Positions 1-5,521 of a stretch of 5,959 nucleotides of DNA are shown one piece after another. A program made the translations under genes and the position numbers. Source of the DNA: CAITNM01 sp964446295 (lineage in GTDB: Bacteria > Pseudomonadota > Alphaproteobacteria > Paracaedibacterales > CAITNM01); the NCBI GenBank assembly GCA_964446295.1, contig CAYUNR010000067.1, positions 1-5,959 on the forward strand, given 5' to 3'. Position 1 is the first letter of the stretch. Every line of letters starts with the position of its first letter. The notes beneath the pieces are model-generated. The model was not told the DNA's origin. It did no database searches and saw only the letters and a program-made list of their open reading frames with translations.

Positions 1-701
1 TTTGGGTGCCATTTCATGACACAGTAAAATTGGCAGAGCCCTTAAAAATAAGCCAAGTTTTAGACGACGTGCAAAAAGACCTTGAGTCTTCGCTGTTTGA
101 CATGACAAAAGAAAATCCAAAAGCATGCCCAACATGTAGTGAAGGCCAACTTTCATTAAAACTTAGTAAATTTGGTCCTTTCCTTGGTTGCAACCGTTAC
201 CCTGATTGCAAATACACAAAGTCACTTAACGGAACTGCTAACTCTGAAGAAGGGTTACAAGAAGCAAACGACGTTATTGTATTGGGTCAAGATCCTAATC
301 TTGGAGTTGATATAACCGTTCGCAAAGGACCTTATGGGCCTTATTTGCAGTGGGAACAAAAAGATGTGAAAAAGCCGAAGCGTGTTAGTATTCCACCTGG
401 GTTTGATCCTTACACAATTCCTTTAGAACAAGCGCTAAAATTGGCAGCTATGCCTTCGCCTATTGGAAAGCACCCTGAAACTCAGGAAGATATTCTTGTA
501 GGCATCGGCCGCTTTGGTCCTTATTTAAAATATGACGGTGCGTTTACTTCAATTCCTAAGGCTTACAATTTCATGGAAGTTACATTGGAAGAAGCATTAG
601 CTATTTTGGAAAAGAAACGCAATGCCCCACCAAGGGCTGGATTTAAACCAAAAGCTAAACCTGCACCAAAAGCAAAAGCAGCAGCAAAAAAGAAAAGCTA
701 A
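1..701 (+). CDS. topA: DNA topoisomerase I (type IA), C-terminal part; 5' end outside window
   Basis: Type IA topoisomerase I relaxes negatively supercoiled DNA in the cytoplasm; only the C-terminal DNA-binding tail is visible, so the catalytic tyrosine and Toprim domain lie upstream. The frame is open from the window edge (the first full codon is TGG at 3-5), so the GTG at 6 is an internal Val, not a start. A zinc-finger-like set of four cysteines (CPTC at 126-137, then the Cys in FLGCNRYPDC at 189-191 and 207-209) matches the TopA C-terminal finger. Two TopA C-terminal repeats follow, with cores RKGPYGPYLQW (about 321-353) and GRFGPYLKY (about 505-531). The protein ends in a Lys/Ala/Pro-rich tail (about 617-698), a common feature of alphaproteobacterial TopA. 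It stops with TAA at 699-701, inside a terminator stem, and converges on serC. The assignment is firm; the number of fingers upstream is unknown. Confidence 0.95.
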   Translation, partial: WVPFHDTVKLAEPLKISQVLDDVQKDLESSLFDMTKENPKACPTCSEGQLSLKLSKFGPFLGCNRYPDCKYTKSLNGTANSEEGLQEANDVIVLGQDPNLGVDITVRKGPYGPYLQWEQKDVKKPKRVSIPPGFDPYTIPLEQALKLAAMPSPIGKHPETQEDILVGIGRFGPYLKYDGAFTSIPKAYNFMEVTLEEALAILEKKRNAPPRAGFKPKAKPAPKAKAAAKKKS

Positions 702-730
702 GAACATCTGGTTCATAGCTTTTCTTTTTT
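686..730. terminator. Bidirectional terminator between convergent topA and serC
   Basis: AGAAAAGCTA (691-700) is the exact reverse complement of TAGCTTTTCT (716-725). After one A/A mismatch the inner GAAC (702-705) pairs with GTTC (711-714) around a five-base loop. Flanking A5 (686-690) and T5 (726-730) extend the pairing and give a U-rich tail in both directions. The structure includes the last topA codons and its TAA stop, and ends three bases from the serC stop codon, so it can end both transcripts. GC content of the stem is low, so efficiency is uncertain. Confidence 0.75.
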
Positions 731-732
731 AA

Positions 733-1818
733 TCAAGAAGAAAAATTTTCCATAAAAGTTTTAGTGAAATGCATCAAATCACTTTTTTCCATGGTAGCAC
801 CACACCACACTCGAAAACTGGGCTTTGAATGCGCATGATTTACAATATCAAACAATAAGCATTTATCAGCTAAAGGCTGTGCAAACGCTCGGTATTCGTC
901 AAAGCTTGTAAATTTATCTGCATAAAAACAAACTGACCCACCTTTAGCCTGCGCATCAGGTGCAGCCATAGGAGATAAACCTGGCGTGTTAACTACCCAG
1001 TCATAAAGGAATGAAACATTATCTGCTGCTTTTTTGTACAAGCCACTTGCACCACCCAGGCTATCAACCCAATCAAGCGCACACTCAATATCTGCTAGCG
1101 ATAACATTGAAGGGGTGTTTAATGTTAGCCCATCAAAAACACCGTAATTAACCTTGTCACCAATCCACAAACTCATAATCCTTGGGATAGGCCAGCTAGG
1201 CACATAAGTTTCTAATTGACGCAATGCACGAGGGCTAAGGGCCAACATGCCGTGAGCAGCCTCTCCGCCCAAGCCTTTCTGCCAAGAAAAAGCCACGACA
1301 TCAAACTGAGAAAATGGTATTTCAAAACAAAAAGCTGCTGCCGTAGCATCAACAATAACTAGGCCTTTGCGATCTTGCTTAATCCAATCAGTATTTGAAT
1401 ATGCTACCCCTGTAGTTGTAGCGCTGATTGCCATTACTAAATCACGATCTGGGTTATGGTGCAAAGCAGGAAGCGTACCATATTCTGCCTCAATCACCTT
1501 TGCATCAATTTTAAGTTGATGCTTAATATCGTAAGCCCATATCTTGCTAAACACATCCATCACATGCACATCTACACCACGGCTGCCCAGTAAGCACCAC
1601 ATAGCCATTTCAATGGCTCCTGTTGCCGAAGCAGGAACAATTGCAAGTTTATAGTCATCAGGAATATTTAAGAGTTTTTTTTGACGCTCAATAATAGATT
1701 TTAGATGCGTTTTAGCAATGTCACTTCGATGAGATCTATTTAAAAATGGACGGTTCAATTTATCCAAAGACCACCCCGAATATTTCACGCATGGTCCCGA
1801 GCTAAAGTATGGCCGCAT
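733..1818 (-). CDS. serC: Phosphoserine aminotransferase, alphaproteobacterial/archaeal type
   Basis: PLP-dependent transaminase that converts 3-phosphohydroxypyruvate and glutamate to O-phosphoserine in cytoplasmic serine synthesis; it may also act in pyridoxal phosphate synthesis. With the ATG at 1816-1818 the product is 361 residues, close to the usual size of this subfamily (TIGR01365-like; recognised from memory). Visible signatures are FSSGPC (5-10), NRSHR (27-31), the VPASATGAIEMAMW phosphate-loop region (61-74), VDATAAAF with the presumed PLP-nitrogen Asp157, SWQKGLGGEAAHGM with the Schiff-base Lys181, NTPSM (234-238) and RVWCGATME (336-344). The ATG was chosen over a TTG six bases upstream because the AAAAGGA ribosome site is 6 bases from the ATG but abuts the TTG. 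The start lies 2 bases after the carboxypeptidase stop, so it is probably co-transcribed as the last gene of the operon. No serA neighbour is present. The segment SATTTGVAY (132-140) differs from the NGTTSGVR form I recall from relatives. Confidence 0.92.
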   Translation of the reverse strand: MRPYFSSGPCVKYSGWSLDKLNRPFLNRSHRSDIAKTHLKSIIERQKKLLNIPDDYKLAIVPASATGAIEMAMWCLLGSRGVDVHVMDVFSKIWAYDIKHQLKIDAKVIEAEYGTLPALHHNPDRDLVMAISATTTGVAYSNTDWIKQDRKGLVIVDATAAAFCFEIPFSQFDVVAFSWQKGLGGEAAHGMLALSPRALRQLETYVPSWPIPRIMSLWIGDKVNYGVFDGLTLNTPSMLSLADIECALDWVDSLGGASGLYKKAADNVSFLYDWVVNTPGLSPMAAPDAQAKGGSVCFYADKFTSFDEYRAFAQPLADKCLLFDIVNHAHSKPSFRVWCGATMEKSDLMHFTKTFMENFSS

Positions 1819-1820
1819 TA

Positions 1821-3044
1821 TCAATCCTTTTGAAAAAGATACCGTAGTGTCTGTCCTATTCTACTTAAAAAGAAAGATCTTGGAACGTCCTTTTTTACAA
1901 CCAAGGGAATAATCACTGGCTCATTCCAATCAGGGTGAGTAACCGTAACTTCACCTACTTGGTCACCTGCTTTAATGGGCGCTTCTAAAGAACTTTGATA
2001 TTTAATCACTGCTTTGACCTGATCAGTTCTATTACGATGCATTGTCAGGGTATGTTTTCCTGGCTCTACTTCTACCATTTCTTGAGAGCTATAACGAACA
2101 GGTAATTCAATAATAGGTTTATTTGCTGGCATAATTGTGTAATTAGCGAAAGTCCCAAAACCCCATTGCAATAATCTATATGCTTCGTCTGCACGTTGTT
2201 TCATTGATCGTAAACCTGCTACCACTAAAAACAATCTGCGACCATTTTGCACTGCTGACGCGACCATGCCATATCCTGGACGTTCTGCATGACCAGTTTT
2301 TACACCGTCACAACCAATGTTTTTTTGCAGCAATACATTTCTATTAGGTTGCGTAATGCCACGATATGTAAAATTTAATTCCTTATATATGCCATACCAT
2401 TCAGGAAAATCATCAAGAGTGCGCTTGCTCATAATCAGCAAATCATGAGCTGTGGTTTTATGACCTTCTTCTGGCAAACCACTTGCATTTTTAAATTCGG
2501 TCTGAGTGCAGCCCATTTCTTTTGCGACATGCGTCATATCCGCAGAAAATGCGGATTGAGTACCACCCAAGAATTCAGCCAAGGCAATAGCAGCATCATT
2601 TCCTGACACAACAATCAAACCTTTCAATAAATCTTCTACTGGAACTTGATCACCAACTTCTAGAAACATATCACTACCCTCCATTTTTCGAGCATTACTT
2701 GAAATGGTAACGAGTGAAGATGGTTTTATACGATTTTCGTTTAGGGCTTTCATAACCATATAGGCTGTCATAATTTTAGTCATTGAAGCTGGTTCAAGCT
2801 GTTCAGAAGCATTTTTTTCAAGTAGAACCTTTCCAGTTTCATAATCAACTAAAAGTGCATGAGTAGAATCAACCTCAATTCCATAAGGTGCCAAAATATT
2901 ATCTTTTGGCTCATCTTTTTTTGATTTCTCTTGAGGTTTCTTTGGTTTTATATTTTTAATAATCGTTGGCTTTTTAGCCTTTGCTTCCGCTTCATAAACT
3001 GAACAACTGATCAAAATAATCAATAAAAACCTAAGAAATAACAT
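1821..3044 (-). CDS. dacA: D-alanyl-D-alanine carboxypeptidase (PBP5 family, peptidase S11)
   Basis: Low-molecular-weight penicillin-binding protein that removes the terminal D-Ala from peptidoglycan pentapeptides in the periplasm. All three active-site motifs are present: SMTK (Ser87 nucleophile, Lys90), SGN (147-149) and KTG (249-251). A PBP5 C-terminal beta domain follows (about 301-385), then a probable membrane-anchoring amphipathic helix at the C terminus (about 388-405, RSFFLSRIGQTLRYLF). The N terminus is a signal peptide (hydrophobic 2-13). Cleavage could be by signal peptidase I near the AEA-KA site (19-23) or, because LISC (11-14) resembles a lipobox, by signal peptidase II. A Lys/Pro-rich linker (22-48, 11 Lys) separates it from the catalytic domain. 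At 407 residues it is of usual length. The ATG start lies 1 base after the rlpA stop, with AAAGGA (3050-3055) 5 bases away inside rlpA. It ends with TGA followed at once by in-frame TAA. The family is certain; dacA versus dacC/dacF naming is arbitrary. Confidence 0.95.
   Translation of the reverse strand: MLFLRFLLIILISCSVYEAEAKAKKPTIIKNIKPKKPQEKSKKDEPKDNILAPYGIEVDSTHALLVDYETGKVLLEKNASEQLEPASMTKIMTAYMVMKALNENRIKPSSLVTISSNARKMEGSDMFLEVGDQVPVEDLLKGLIVVSGNDAAIALAEFLGGTQSAFSADMTHVAKEMGCTQTEFKNASGLPEEGHKTTAHDLLIMSKRTLDDFPEWYGIYKELNFTYRGITQPNRNVLLQKNIGCDGVKTGHAERPGYGMVASAVQNGRRLFLVVAGLRSMKQRADEAYRLLQWGFGTFANYTIMPANKPIIELPVRYSSQEMVEVEPGKHTLTMHRNRTDQVKAVIKYQSSLEAPIKAGDQVGEVTVTHPDWNEPVIIPLVVKKDVPRSFFLSRIGQTLRYLFQKD
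1825..1831 (-). promoter_or_regulatory. Ribosome binding site deciding the serC start
   Basis: The minus strand reads AAAAGGA-TTGATA-ATG. The AGGA core is 6 bases from the ATG at 1816-1818, a normal distance, but has no gap before the TTG at 1822-1824. It lies in the last codons of the upstream carboxypeptidase gene, which suggests translational coupling. Confidence 0.7.
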
Positions 3045-3045
3045 G

Positions 3046-4005
3046 CTAATCCTTTATCATAATTGCTTGCGCATACCCTTTATCTCGGGCCTGCTTCAAA
3101 ATTTGTTGAGAGAGTTGATTGTCAAAAGGCCCAACTCTTACGTTATAAAGCATTTGACCGCTCGGATGAAGAGTAGATTGCACCGATGCATTCCATGTTT
3201 TTGGCAGTGCAGCGGCAACATTTTGCGCATTTGCTTTTTGTACGTAGGCTTCACCTAAATTAACGTAGGTATTAAATTTTCCGATGCCATTTGCTGCTGG
3301 ATTTTTTGCAATAGACTGCTTTGCAGGAGCAACAGACTCAAGAATATCATCTAAAGATGTTGATTGATCAGGTGTCACTTGTTTTTGATGTGTTTTAGCA
3401 GGCGCAGGTTTAGTGGCAGGCGTTGGCCCTTCTGTTACTGCAGCATTATGCCTGCCTGCGATTTCATCCTGGTAAACTTCCTGCCAGGTTCTCCCGTCTT
3501 TCATTTTACCACTTTTATTACCGTTCTTCGCCAAATAATCAGACAGCATTCGGCTTTCACCTGAAACACTTTGTACCCTTACAGTAACCAACCCCTTACT
3601 ATAGCTTCCTAAAGCTTTTGCAGCACCTACACTTAAGTCAATGATGCGTCCTTCATAAACAAACGGCCCTCTATCATCTACAACTAAATTAATAGATTTC
3701 CCATTTTGCAGGTTAGTTACTTTTACAACTGTAGGAAGTGGCAATGTACGATGCGCAGCTGAAATGCCGTGCATGTTAAATTTTTCGCCATAGGGTTTTG
3801 GCTTTCCATGGAAACCTGGCCCATACCATGACGCAAGACCTGTTTGGTCATATTCATAAAATTTCTGAGGGTGGTGCCATTCGCCACGGCAATAATAGCT
3901 GTTAGTCGAGCCCTTACCTATGCCACCAATTGGCGTACGTGGCCCCGAAGGGCCACCACCAGCACATCCGACTAATAATAAAAATACAATGATTACGCAG
4001 TGCAA
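3046..4005 (-). CDS. rlpA: RlpA-type septal lytic transglycosylase lipoprotein with SPOR domain (start uncertain)
   Basis: RlpA proteins are outer-membrane lipoproteins that cleave stem-less (denuded) septal glycan during daughter-cell separation. Counting from the TTG at 4003-4005 (319 residues), the features are a hydrophobic stretch ending in the lipobox LVGC (lipidated Cys14) and a Gly/Pro-rich spacer. A double-psi beta-barrel domain follows from about 56 to 146 (GLASWYG, YGEKF with presumed catalytic Glu74, AAHRTLP, VDDRGPF with presumed catalytic Asp111, GRIIDLS). A low-complexity Ala/Pro/Lys/Thr linker (about 186-235) leads to a C-terminal SPOR domain (about 244-319, NVRVGPF) that binds denuded glycan at the septum. 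The TTG start gives a short signal peptide without Lys/Arg and lacks a clear ribosome site. In the same frame an ATG at 4051-4053 would supply MKTSINKYLS, but a TGA at 4021-4023 interrupts it, so the annotated start is a best guess. It is the first gene of the rlpA-dac-serC unit. Confidence 0.9.
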   Translation of the reverse strand: MHCVIIVFLLLVGCAGGGPSGPRTPIGGIGKGSTNSYYCRGEWHHPQKFYEYDQTGLASWYGPGFHGKPKPYGEKFNMHGISAAHRTLPLPTVVKVTNLQNGKSINLVVDDRGPFVYEGRIIDLSVGAAKALGSYSKGLVTVRVQSVSGESRMLSDYLAKNGNKSGKMKDGRTWQEVYQDEIAGRHNAAVTEGPTPATKPAPAKTHQKQVTPDQSTSLDDILESVAPAKQSIAKNPAANGIGKFNTYVNLGEAYVQKANAQNVAAALPKTWNASVQSTLHPSGQMLYNVRVGPFDNQLSQQILKQARDKGYAQAIMIKD

Positions 4006-4025
4006 AAAAATACAACAAGATCAAG

Positions 4026-4037
4026 ATAAGTACTTAT
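4026..4037. repeat. 12-bp perfect palindrome in the presumed rlpA leader
   Basis: ATAAGTACTTAT is identical to its own reverse complement. It lies just downstream of the extended -10 element and upstream of the presumed TTG start of rlpA. The position would suit an operator, but a 12-bp AT-rich palindrome can occur by chance about once or more in a window of this size, so the role is speculative. Confidence 0.3.
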
Positions 4038-4056
4038 TTATACTCGTTTTCATTTG

Positions 4057-4065
4057 ATTATAACA
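4057..4065 (-). promoter_or_regulatory. Extended -10 promoter element upstream of rlpA
   Basis: The minus strand reads TGTTATAAT, a perfect match to the extended -10 form TGnTATAAT; the hexamer itself is at 4057-4062. No good -35 is seen at 16-18 bases, which extended -10 promoters tolerate. The predicted transcript start is near 4050, just past the in-frame ATG at 4051-4053. This would exclude that ATG from the mRNA and give rlpA a leader of about 45 bases to the TTG. Confidence 0.55.
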
Positions 4066-4067
4066 AG

Positions 4068-4095
4068 GGATAAATACGCATGCCCTTATTTATCC
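4068..4095. repeat. Inverted repeat at the suhB 3' end
   Basis: GGATAAATA (4068-4076) and its exact reverse complement TATTTATCC (4087-4095) flank a 10-base spacer, and the structure contains the suhB stop codon. The hairpin is AT-rich and has no T-run after it on the minus strand, so it is a poor intrinsic terminator. It could still slow transcription or protect the 3' end of the efp-suhB message. It lies immediately upstream of the rlpA -10 element. Confidence 0.4.
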
Positions 4096-4860
4096 AATCA
4101 ATGGCAAGAATGTTTTATGTAACAATTCATTAGCACACAAAACTGAATCCACATAAATATCCATTGGCTGGCCATCCATATTAGTAATCACACCGCCAGC
4201 TTCACGTATCATTAGAACACCAGCTGCCATATCCCATGGCTTTAAACCTTGCAAAAAACAGACATCAAAGCGACCACTTGCCACATACGCTAAATCGAGC
4301 GCGCCTGCACCTGTATAACGAATACCTGAAATTTTTCCATCAATTTCTTTGACAACCGGATGATCATAATCACAACATACTAGTAAAGATTCTAAATCTC
4401 GACGGCTTGAAACTCTTAACCGTTTTTGGTTGCAAAATGCACCCTTGCCTTTTTCAGCCCAAAACAATTCATCCAAAATTGGCTGATAAGTCACGCCGGC
4501 AATAATTTCGCCATCAAATTCCAAAGCAACAGTTATGGCAAAGTGAGGGTTACTATGCAAAAAATTTGTTGTGCCATCTAGTGGATCAATAATCCAACGA
4601 TGTCTTGGATCTCGCCCCTTAATTTCGCCAGCTTCTTCGCATAAAAAACAAAAATCAGGTCGAGCTTTTCGCAATTCATCAATAAGAATTTGCTCTGAAC
4701 GTTTGTCAGCAGAGCTTACAAAATCACCAATTGATTTTCGTGTAATTTGCAAATGACTTAGTTCACCGAAATCACGTACAAGACCACGCGCGGCCTTGTA
4801 AACAGCCGCAGACATAACATTAATTAGGGCAGATTTTGGAGTTTGTGATGTTCTGGCCAT
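4090..4860 (-). CDS. suhB: Inositol monophosphatase family protein (SuhB)
   Basis: Mg2+-dependent phosphatase of the inositol monophosphatase fold, which hydrolyses myo-inositol-1-phosphate in vitro. In E. coli, SuhB also joins the rRNA antitermination complex; whether that holds here is unknown. The 256-residue length is typical. The metal site is complete: Glu75 in EEAG, Asp92 and Asp95 in IDPLDGTTNF (91-100) and Asp210 in KPWDMAAG (207-214). GDFVSSAD (45-52) and TGAGALDLAYVASGRFD (183-199) are further family motifs. The ATG at 4858-4860 begins 2 bases after the efp stop, in a TAG-TA-ATG junction. No clear ribosome site precedes it (GAAAGA at best), so translation probably depends on coupling to efp. 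The stop is TAA, within an inverted repeat. The family is certain; the true substrate in this organism is not shown by sequence. Confidence 0.94.
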   Translation of the reverse strand: MARTSQTPKSALINVMSAAVYKAARGLVRDFGELSHLQITRKSIGDFVSSADKRSEQILIDELRKARPDFCFLCEEAGEIKGRDPRHRWIIDPLDGTTNFLHSNPHFAITVALEFDGEIIAGVTYQPILDELFWAEKGKGAFCNQKRLRVSSRRDLESLLVCCDYDHPVVKEIDGKISGIRYTGAGALDLAYVASGRFDVCFLQGLKPWDMAAGVLMIREAGGVITNMDGQPMDIYVDSVLCANELLHKTFLPLIG

Positions 4861-4862
4861 TA

Positions 4863-5429
4863 CTAGTCTTTCGCGCGCTCTACGTATGTTCCATCAGCTG
4901 TGCGAACAACTACCCTAGTACCCGATTCGATATGCGGAGGAACCATAATACGAACACCATTCTCGAGCATTGCAGGCTTAAATGATGAAGTAGCTGTTTG
5001 ACCTTTCACAACAGGATCTGCCTCTGTAATAGCTAATACAACTGTGTCTGGTAATCTTGCAGAAATAGGGGATCCTTCGTGCATACATAATTCTACAATC
5101 ATATTATCTTGCAAATATGCGGCAGCATCCCCTACGAATTTTTTAGAAACATTTATCTGATCAAAGTTTGTTTGGTCCATAAATACTAAGTCATCCCCGT
5201 CAGCATACAAATACTGAAACGGTATTTGGTCAAGGTGCACACGCTCAACTGACTCTGCAGAGCGGAATCGTTCATTGAGTTTTGTACCATCGGTGAGGCA
5301 CTTTAATTCAACCTGCATGTAGGCTCCGCCTTTTCCTGGCTGAGTATGCTCAGTTTTTACAGCAGTCCATAGCTTACCTTGATATTCAATAATATTGCCT
5401 GGACGAATTTCATTTCCTGATATTTTCAT
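4863..5429 (-). CDS. efp: Translation elongation factor P
   Basis: EF-P binds between the P and E sites of stalled ribosomes and promotes peptide-bond formation at consecutive prolines. The 188-residue product has the standard three-domain layout: N-terminal KOW-like domain (1 to about 62), central OB domain (about 65-125) and C-terminal OB domain (about 128-186, ending GTRVVVRTADGTYVERAKD). The loop PGKGGA places Lys33 at the tip, the residue modified by beta-lysylation in EpmA-type species; whether that pathway exists here cannot be seen. The ATG at 5427-5429 was chosen because MKISGNEIRPGN matches the family N terminus. A longer reading to 5489 would run through the -10 box and the pal terminator, so it cannot be real. 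It has its own promoter and overlaps no gene. Its stop TAG is followed at once by in-frame TAA, then suhB. Confidence 0.97.
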   Translation of the reverse strand: MKISGNEIRPGNIIEYQGKLWTAVKTEHTQPGKGGAYMQVELKCLTDGTKLNERFRSAESVERVHLDQIPFQYLYADGDDLVFMDQTNFDQINVSKKFVGDAAAYLQDNMIVELCMHEGSPISARLPDTVVLAITEADPVVKGQTATSSFKPAMLENGVRIMVPPHIESGTRVVVRTADGTYVERAKD

Positions 5430-5442
5430 AATTGCTCTGATG

Positions 5443-5448
5443 CTCCTT
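5443..5448 (-). promoter_or_regulatory. Shine-Dalgarno sequence of efp at long spacing
   Basis: The minus strand carries AAGGAG, an excellent anti-16S match, but 13 bases from the ATG at 5427-5429 rather than the usual 5-9. A weaker AGAG (5435-5438) sits 5 bases from the ATG and may be the one used. No alternative ATG, GTG or TTG lies between the strong site and the annotated start. Confidence 0.5.
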
Positions 5449-5457
5449 AGATACTGC

Positions 5458-5485
5458 ATTATAGTAGGTATAAAAAAACCCGCAA
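5458..5485 (-). promoter_or_regulatory. Sigma-70-type promoter of efp
   Basis: A perfect -10 hexamer TATAAT is at 5458-5463 on the minus strand. The best -35 is TTGCGG (5480-5485) with a 16-base spacer; it matches TTGACA only in its first three bases. That -35 is part of the 3' arm of the preceding pal terminator. Predicted transcription starts near 5451, giving a leader of about 22 bases before the efp ATG. Confidence 0.6.
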
Positions 5486-5506
5486 CCAAATTGCTGCGGG
5501 TTTTTT
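5473..5506. terminator. Intrinsic terminator after pal
   Basis: AAAAAACCCGCA (5473-5484) is perfectly complementary to TGCGGGTTTTTT (5495-5506), a 12-bp stem with a GC-rich core and a 10-base loop. On the minus strand it lies 15 bases after the pal stop and ends in a run of seven T, so it should end pal transcription efficiently and separate it from efp. The symmetry would also permit termination in the + direction, but no + strand gene approaches it. Confidence 0.88.
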
Positions 5507-5521
5507 AGGAAGGAAGCGATA

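Noticed and set aside
6..8. GTG as start of a separate small zinc-finger protein
   Set aside because: The frame is open through the window edge and the sequence matches the TopA C-terminal region continuously.
1819..1824. TTG start for serC overlapping the dac stop
   Set aside because: The ribosome site abuts the TTG with no spacing, whereas the ATG six bases on has ideal spacing.
3043..3258. Plus-strand open frame opposite the rlpA 3' end
   Set aside because: It is antisense to the conserved SPOR domain, has no family resemblance or ribosome site, and looks like a shadow frame.
3364..3564. Plus-strand open frame opposite the rlpA linker
   Set aside because: It is antisense to the low-complexity linker, with unlikely composition for a real protein.
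4021..4023. UGA read as Trp (alternative genetic code) to rescue the longer rlpA
   Set aside because: serC and dac end at TGA in positions consistent with their families, and TGG is used for Trp throughout, so the standard code fits better.
4571..4756. Plus-strand open frame opposite suhB
   Set aside because: It is antisense to the conserved metal-binding region of suhB and shows no recognisable domain.
5430..5489. N-terminal extension of efp by 20 residues
   Set aside because: The extension is encoded by the -10 box and terminator sequence and has no counterpart in EF-P; the family N terminus begins at the ATG at 5427-5429.
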